Shown here piece by piece: positions 58,820 through 64,000 of a stretch of 64,000 nucleotides of DNA. Source of the stretch: Plantago ovata (taxonomy: Eukaryota > Streptophyta > Magnoliopsida > Lamiales > Plantaginaceae). The stretch lies in contig CM051456.1 of the NCBI GenBank assembly GCA_028274465.1, forward strand, positions 123,768,880 to 123,832,879, read 5' to 3'. The notes under the pieces were generated by a model. That model saw nothing but the letters and a program-made list of their open reading frames with translations, ran no database searches and was not told the DNA's origin. Position 1 is the stretch's first letter. Each line of letters starts with the position of its first letter. The translations under genes were made by a program, and so were the position numbers.

Positions 58820-60102
58820 CAAGAGCAATAACAGAGTGACAAGAATAGAAGTTAGCTTTGAATGTATACTTAAAATTTTTCTAGCTAACTAGTAACTGCT
58901 ACATCCAGGCTCTCTGTATCTTTCCTGGTTTGATAATTTTGTACATCTCAACTGATATGTATTAACTTCATGACTGATTGATTAGCCCAGAAATAACCCT
59001 TCTGTCAGCAATTTTTAGCTACAAGTGTTTTCTAATATAGTTGGATACTTCCTTAGCAACTCATCTTTACAGCTAATAATGTTCTGGGAAGGGAATCAAG
59101 AACATAATCAAGAAACAGAGAGCTTAAACAGCATATTATTCGAGCCCAGATGGATTCTGATAGCAAATTTATTATTTCTCGTCTATGAAGATATTCTAGG
59201 TTGCTAAATACTGGAATGAGAAAAGAATATCACTTCCACTAACTGTGTTGTTAATCAACCAGCAAGCGCTGCGTTTTCTTGCCCAGCCGGCTTGGTGCAG
59301 GGGATGAAATTTCAGCACTGAACTCAACCAGCAGCAAGATATGGTAGAAACTGCTGTTTTGGTTTTGAAACAGTCAAGAGATGGAACAATGACTGTGCAG
59401 AGATTTAGTGGAACCAAAATGGGTGGTTGTGATTTCCATGTCATAGACCAGTTTGTTACGTGAAAGCATTGCCAAGATTAAACAAAAGAGTCCTTAAACA
59501 ACTAAGTATTAGTCATATTCTTGCAAAGCAGTCATAGACTCATAGGCATGTTACTCTAAAATTTCTTGACAATGAAAATATGACCATGTCCTGACTACTA
59601 GAAACTTGGACCGAGAACTACATACATTTAAACAATCACAAAAATAGATTTGCACCTAGTATTTGTTATGTTCATTTGGCGATTAGAGTCAAGACTTGAG
59701 CAATATTCAATCTGCTGTGCAGCAGTCAAAATTACCTAAACCATTAAGCAGAAACCTCCCAGGTCAGAAAATCCATGGATTTTGACATACATCCTTGATC
59801 CTACCCCCAAAAAGGAATTTTTATTTCGAACGGAGAAGTTCTTTCCAGTCCCTGGAATAGCACAAAATCTCCTATTACAAGTCTTTACGTACAGAGAATA
59901 TAGATTTTCGATTTCACTGCTAAGACTAACATTTCTAGAAAATAATTCGTATTAATCAAAGCAACATCTCATATCTTCCCTGGTCAGCATTGTATATTCG
60001 AGGTTAAGCCTACAAAGTTGCCCAAATGGCACCAGATCCAGCAAGCCTCTCCAAACGAAACCATATTTGCATTTTCAGCTTTCTTAACTGTGGATCGGAG
60101 CT
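58820..60102. other. Intergenic, convergent 3' ends
   Basis: No supported gene was found. Frames at 59025-59207 and 59196-59444 show no domain or family similarity. Confidence 0.45.
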
Positions 60103-62837
60103 CTATTTATTTAAGCTCCCTTCAATCCTCTCTATTGCAGTTTCAACACCACTCTTTGGTGCATCGCCAGCCACAGAAGGAGACAAGTTCCCATCATTTG
60201 CTTTCTCTACCAGCTTCATATGAACCCAACCTGAAAGCGAATGTACTTCCATAAATCCCTTTAATCAAAATGGAGTCTGGGTTCAGTAAAATTCATGTAG
60301 ATTTGGTTCAACTGTAATTTTACGCTTTCTTTGAAATTCAATTCATGGCAGAAAATTAGTCTACGCTAAAGGAAGTGCTGCCAATACCTACCAAATTGTC
60401 CATCATAGGACAAGTGTACTACCCTACTGAAATGGGTGGAAATGCCTTCTTTTTTTTTCTTTTTCTTTTTTTTTTCTTTTTGAATTGGGAAAGAAAAACT
60501 TAATGTGTCATGACACTTCCGAAAGAAACTAGTATTCAATTCAACTCTAGTCAAGAAACTAAAGCATAATTGCTCTTGACCGCATATACAGATCCTTCAG
60601 TAAACACTCAAATTTCAAATTAGTCGCCATGACTGACCAGCCACACCATACTATATTCCAATCTAAGCCCTTCAAATCGCTAAAAATGCTTGAAATATTA
60701 TATAAGGGTTTGCAAATAAGTTACAACATATTGAGCCTTAACCAAATTTTGTTTCACTAGTTTTGATCTCTGATTTAGTGGTGTAGCAATAGTTAAACGA
60801 GAAGGTAACCGATACGGAAGACAGTACATTAGATGGCAGCATTTCAAATGGATAGATGTTTTACCAAGAGGAAAGCAGATGGTTGCCCCCAAAACTGAAC
60901 CCAACGCCACATTCCTTACACGCCAGAGAAATGATCCTGGCACTAAACCATGAAATAGAAAATAAGGGACTAATCATAAAAAAGGATAAATAAAGGAATT
61001 AGGAACTACCAAGTACTAGAACATCTGCTCACTTACAGATTAAACCAAATGTAGCGGCAGTGGCAGAACCAGCTGCAACAACATTATAAACATCATGAAC
61101 ACCACGCTGTTCAGCAAGATATTCTTGCAAACCACAAAAAGCAGCAGAAAACATCCCGAGGCGAACTCCACCGACTAGTGATCCACGAGCAACCGTAACA
61201 AACCTTTTCTCCATAGCATCTCTCATAATCCGATACTGTTGGCGCTTATCTGGAGTACTTCCAAGCTTCAACATCACTTCTGCATCTTTGCTCTGTTAAA
61301 ATCATACATGCAAAGGTCTGTCCATCAGAAATATCCTCTTGAAACAAATTAAAAGCGGCCAATTTAAAAGCTTTAAGAAGCAAACAAGTTCAATATGAAA
61401 TATAAACTTAAAATCAAGCTTTCAATCTAAACTTTCTGGATTGTCAAATGCATGGCCCTTATGAAGGGTAACAATAACATGAAGAAAGGATTTCAGAATG
61501 TAACCATTAAATATTGGAGTACTCCCATAAGAACTGAAACGGCATGTAAAAACTTTAGAAAGTCAAAGTCAGCTTCATCAGAATGATCCCAAAGAAACTA
61601 CCACCATCAAAGTATCAACTTCACCAGCACAAACAAGCGTGACAAGCCAAATCAACCACATATCTACTTAATTGCTCAGGCAGAGACTCTGTATAGTTCG
61701 TTGAAGTTAATTAACTGCTCAAATAGAGAACCAGCATAGTCATTGAATGAGAAAAAATCTTTCAAAAAATAACACTAAAAACAATCTAAGCAATCCACAT
61801 TTGCTCTTAAAGTGCAGCAGCTATATTTAGGGTTTAGATATCCAGTAATGGTCTTTTCGCAATAGGAAGGAAATTCAAGGGTAAGAAAACCTTGCAAGCA
61901 CGAATTTGAAAAATTCAACCTCTGCAAACACCAAACACTATATGATCAGGACTTTTGAGTATCTCTGAATAACAGGAACTTTCATCCATAAGAAGTACTA
62001 TAAACTATTTGAAATAAACCTTTCTGCCAGCAAAGACAGTATCTCCAGCTCATAAACTTTCATCTCATTCCCTATTGAGCATTTCTCTTCCCCCTCCCCC
62101 CACCGCAGGTACATCAGCATTTCCCTCGAGTCAATTTAACTTATCAGCAAAACTAAAGCTCACTTCAGTTTCATTAATACATTAGATAAGTTCTGCTTGC
62201 AATTATATACAGAAGTGGACACTTGCACAGCCTAATTTGCACGGGAGAGGCGTCATTTCAAAGATTAGCCAACTCTTCCATACTGCCTTTTATGCTTAAT
62301 TTGCAAGGATAGACACAGAAAACGCAAAACCAAGTCAACTGTGCGCATAAAAATGTAAAGAAAGCTATTGCATACTTACAACAGATTCAGATGCCGCTTT
62401 GCTTCCTCCATACAACATCCCAGCAAACATTCCGATGACAGTAGCTGTACCCCAGCTGACTGTCCCAGCAAGGTTCTCAGAATTCCCCTGTAAAAAAAGT
62501 TAAAAAAAAAAAAAAATTAGTCCTCCTTCCCCCTAAAATTCAACACTTCAGTTAAATTTTCTCGTTACAAAAGAATCTAAACAAAATCAACCTAGGAGCA
62601 TTTAGTCCAGATCACATTACACTGTGCTTGAACTAAAGGTAATAGGAATTACTGAATCGTAATCAAAGTGCAAAAGAACAAATTCAAACCTGTCACCAAA
62701 AATCATACACTGCTATGATATTACAGCTATTGTTTAGCAAAGAAAAAAAATTGACATTGATAATACGAGAGATCGATAGAAAGGTGGCTTACATGAGTAG
62801 ATGCAGTTGTATCTTCTTGATTTCCAGGTGCTTCCAT
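60103..62837 (-). CDS. Tim17/Tim22/Tim23-superfamily protein
   Basis: Five exons are inferred: 62837-62793, 62487-62380, 61292-61037, 60942-60865 and 60230-60103. All have GT-AG introns and sum to 615 nt (204 residues plus stop). The protein starts MEAPGNQEDTTAST. Four hydrophobic, Gly- and Ala-rich segments fit the superfamily fold: TVSWGTATVIGMFAGMLYGG, ARGSLVGGVRLGMFSAAFCG, VVAAGSATAATFGLI and NVALGSVLGATICFPLG. The last exon adds GWVHMKLVEKAN and a charged tail. Members form channels or assembly factors in the mitochondrial inner membrane or plastid envelope. Placement among import subunits, complex I assembly factors of the TIMMDC1 type, or plastid members is not decidable here. The short last exon lies beyond a 634-bp intron and is easily missed. 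Confidence 0.88.
60444..60482. repeat. Pyrimidine-rich (T with interspersed C) tract
   Basis: A nearly pure T/C run lies in the last intron of the Tim17-family gene. On the coding strand it is A/G-rich. Confidence 0.85.
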
Positions 62838-62865
62838 TGATAACAGATACAAAAGGGAAAAAGCT

Positions 62866-62876
62866 AAAACCCTAAC
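62866..62876 (+). promoter_or_regulatory. Telo-box-like motif upstream of the Tim17-family gene
   Basis: AAACCCTAA lies about 30-40 bp upstream of the ATG (which is on the minus strand), probably in the leader. Telo-boxes are common in promoters of plant housekeeping and ribosomal or organellar protein genes. Confidence 0.45.
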
Positions 62877-63424
62877 AAAACCTCTGTAACTGTAAAAGAT
62901 CAATACGGCAGCGTTTCACGCTTGATTTTTCTTTTTGGAGAATTATCATTTTGGCCCTTAAGCTTCAAATTCTGTGCAAACTGACTGTAATAATTTGTAT
63001 AAGTGCATTTTAACACCTATAATTTTAAATTTAGTAAGATCACATCTTAAATCTTAAGTTTGGATTTTACTATTTAAAGTGCTTAAAAGATGGCAAATTA
63101 CACTTGAACCATTTTAATTCGTTTATGTACTAGTATCATTTTTTCAAGCTTAAGGTGTTGCGGTGTTGCTAAGACATTAGAAAATAGTTGGAAGGTAAAC
63201 ATCTAAACTCTACAAACGAATTCAAAGTGTTCACCTATCTTCATATTAGATTTCATATTTATTTCAAAATATTATTTTCATCTGGAGATAGTTTCTTGAT
63301 TTTGAAGCCCCCCATATATAAATTGCAAACACGATTTTTTATGTATAACATAATGTAGCGTGCAATGCTTTTAATCTAGCTAACTACTCTACTCCTATAC
63401 GTACTAATTCTTAACCACCTTATA
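62877..63424. other. Intergenic, promoter side of the Tim17-family gene
   Basis: AT-rich, with no gene seen. Confidence 0.4.
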
Positions 63425-63525
63425 ATTAAAATCCAAATATCTCATACCATCTTATGTCTCTGCGGGTTTCGAATCCCCGACCTCTCATTGCTACTCCAGT
63501 ACCTTAACCACTCGGCCACTCTTAT
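63425..63525 (-). mobile_element. tRNA-derived SINE (Ser/Leu-tRNA-like head)
   Basis: On the minus strand the head has an A box TGGCCGAGTGGTTAAGG (plus 63502-63518) and a B box GGATTCGAAACCC (plus 63464-63476), as in tRNA-Ser or tRNA-Leu. The stem expected of a tRNA gene does not close, and an unrelated AT-rich tail follows. It is of a different family from the SINE at 26045. Confidence 0.65.
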
Positions 63526-64000
63526 AACTCCATGTAACGTGCAATGCTAGTATAAAGTTAATTCATAGAATTGATTTACGATGGCCATGAACTTTAAATT
63601 AAAAAAAAAAAAAGGACTAAATAGAAGAAAATAGGGGCTGCGTGTAAGGAGGGCGGTCACCATTCATGGTTGGTTTTGGAATGGTGATTTTTAACAAAGT
63701 TCATTAAAATATAGGGTGGTTTATTGTAATTTTCTAATGCAAAGGTGTTTTCTTAAAGTTCCATAAAACCTGAGGGGCACTTTCTTCAATTCTTTTCATG
63801 AGATTTTGAGAGAAAGTGTGCTATATTCTCCTAACAGGAACCATAATTACCTCCTCAAGGAAAAGCTAACAGTACTCGTAAACAATTCTGCCAACTTCTC
63901 CAAAAGCATCATGAGAATAAAGAAAAGTTCATCTTTAAATTCTTTTATGGCCACTTATAGCATTTAACATTAGTTCAACATCCAAGCAAAGTATCATTAC
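63526..64000. other. Intergenic right edge
   Basis: An A run lies at 63600-63614. No gene was seen up to the end of the window. Confidence 0.4.

Noticed and set aside
60698..60943. C-terminal exon of the Tim17-family gene reading through to 60698
   Set aside because: A good donor (ttg|gtaaaa) ends the exon at 60865. The last exon at 60230-60103 keeps the frame and gives a family-like ending.
63460..63520. Possible tRNA-Ser or tRNA-Leu gene
   Set aside because: It has the right boxes but the stem does not close and an AT-rich tail follows, so it is called a SINE.
1..64000. CRISPR arrays, operons and bacterial-type elements
   Set aside because: None are present; the gene structure is clearly plant nuclear.

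Overview
The window is nuclear DNA of a flowering plant, most likely a core eudicot. The evidence is AT-rich intergenic DNA, short GT-AG introns, plastid-targeted and plant-specific protein families, and many plant-type transposable elements (Gypsy and Copia remnants, a TRIM, a solo LTR, MULE-like, Stowaway-like and hAT-like non-autonomous elements, SINEs). The species cannot be fixed from the sequence alone. Ten genes or near-intact genes and six pseudogenes or relics are supported. Exon structures of the multi-exon genes were rebuilt by hand, and every summed coding length is a multiple of three.

1-13.2 kb is a specialised-metabolism block in decay. It holds four copies of a BAHD acyltransferase of the phenolic-glucoside/anthocyanin malonyltransferase type, all on the minus strand. 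Two look intact (2548-4075, with one intron; 8917-10287, without introns). One is a 3' fragment (about 158-445). One (10930-13219) is broken by a solo LTR and a TRIM inserted only 42 bp apart, with the TRIM inside the catalytic HxxxD motif. Between them lie two 2-oxoglutarate-dependent dioxygenase pseudogenes (ACC-oxidase-homolog type), head to head around a Copia fragment.

14.7-29 kb holds a plastid phosphoenolpyruvate/phosphate translocator (nine exons, 401 codons), a transposon-rich gap with two adjacent inverted MULE-like elements sharing a 9-bp target sequence, a BOI-type RING E3 ligase (333 codons), and an organelle-type uL18-like gene with a C-terminal frameshift.

29-45 kb holds a long quiet gap, a multipass membrane protein gene with eight exons (332 codons), and a large PX plus Rubicon-homology gene (996 codons) that uses one GC-AG intron.

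45-59 kb is a tandem array of an intronless plant membrane-protein family for which I know no function. Copies at 48964 and 56519 are full length, the copy at 52991 carries a one-base deletion, and two relics lie upstream. This array is the best candidate for an undescribed system in the window. 60-62.8 kb holds a five-exon Tim17/Tim22/Tim23-superfamily gene, followed by a tRNA-derived SINE near the right edge.
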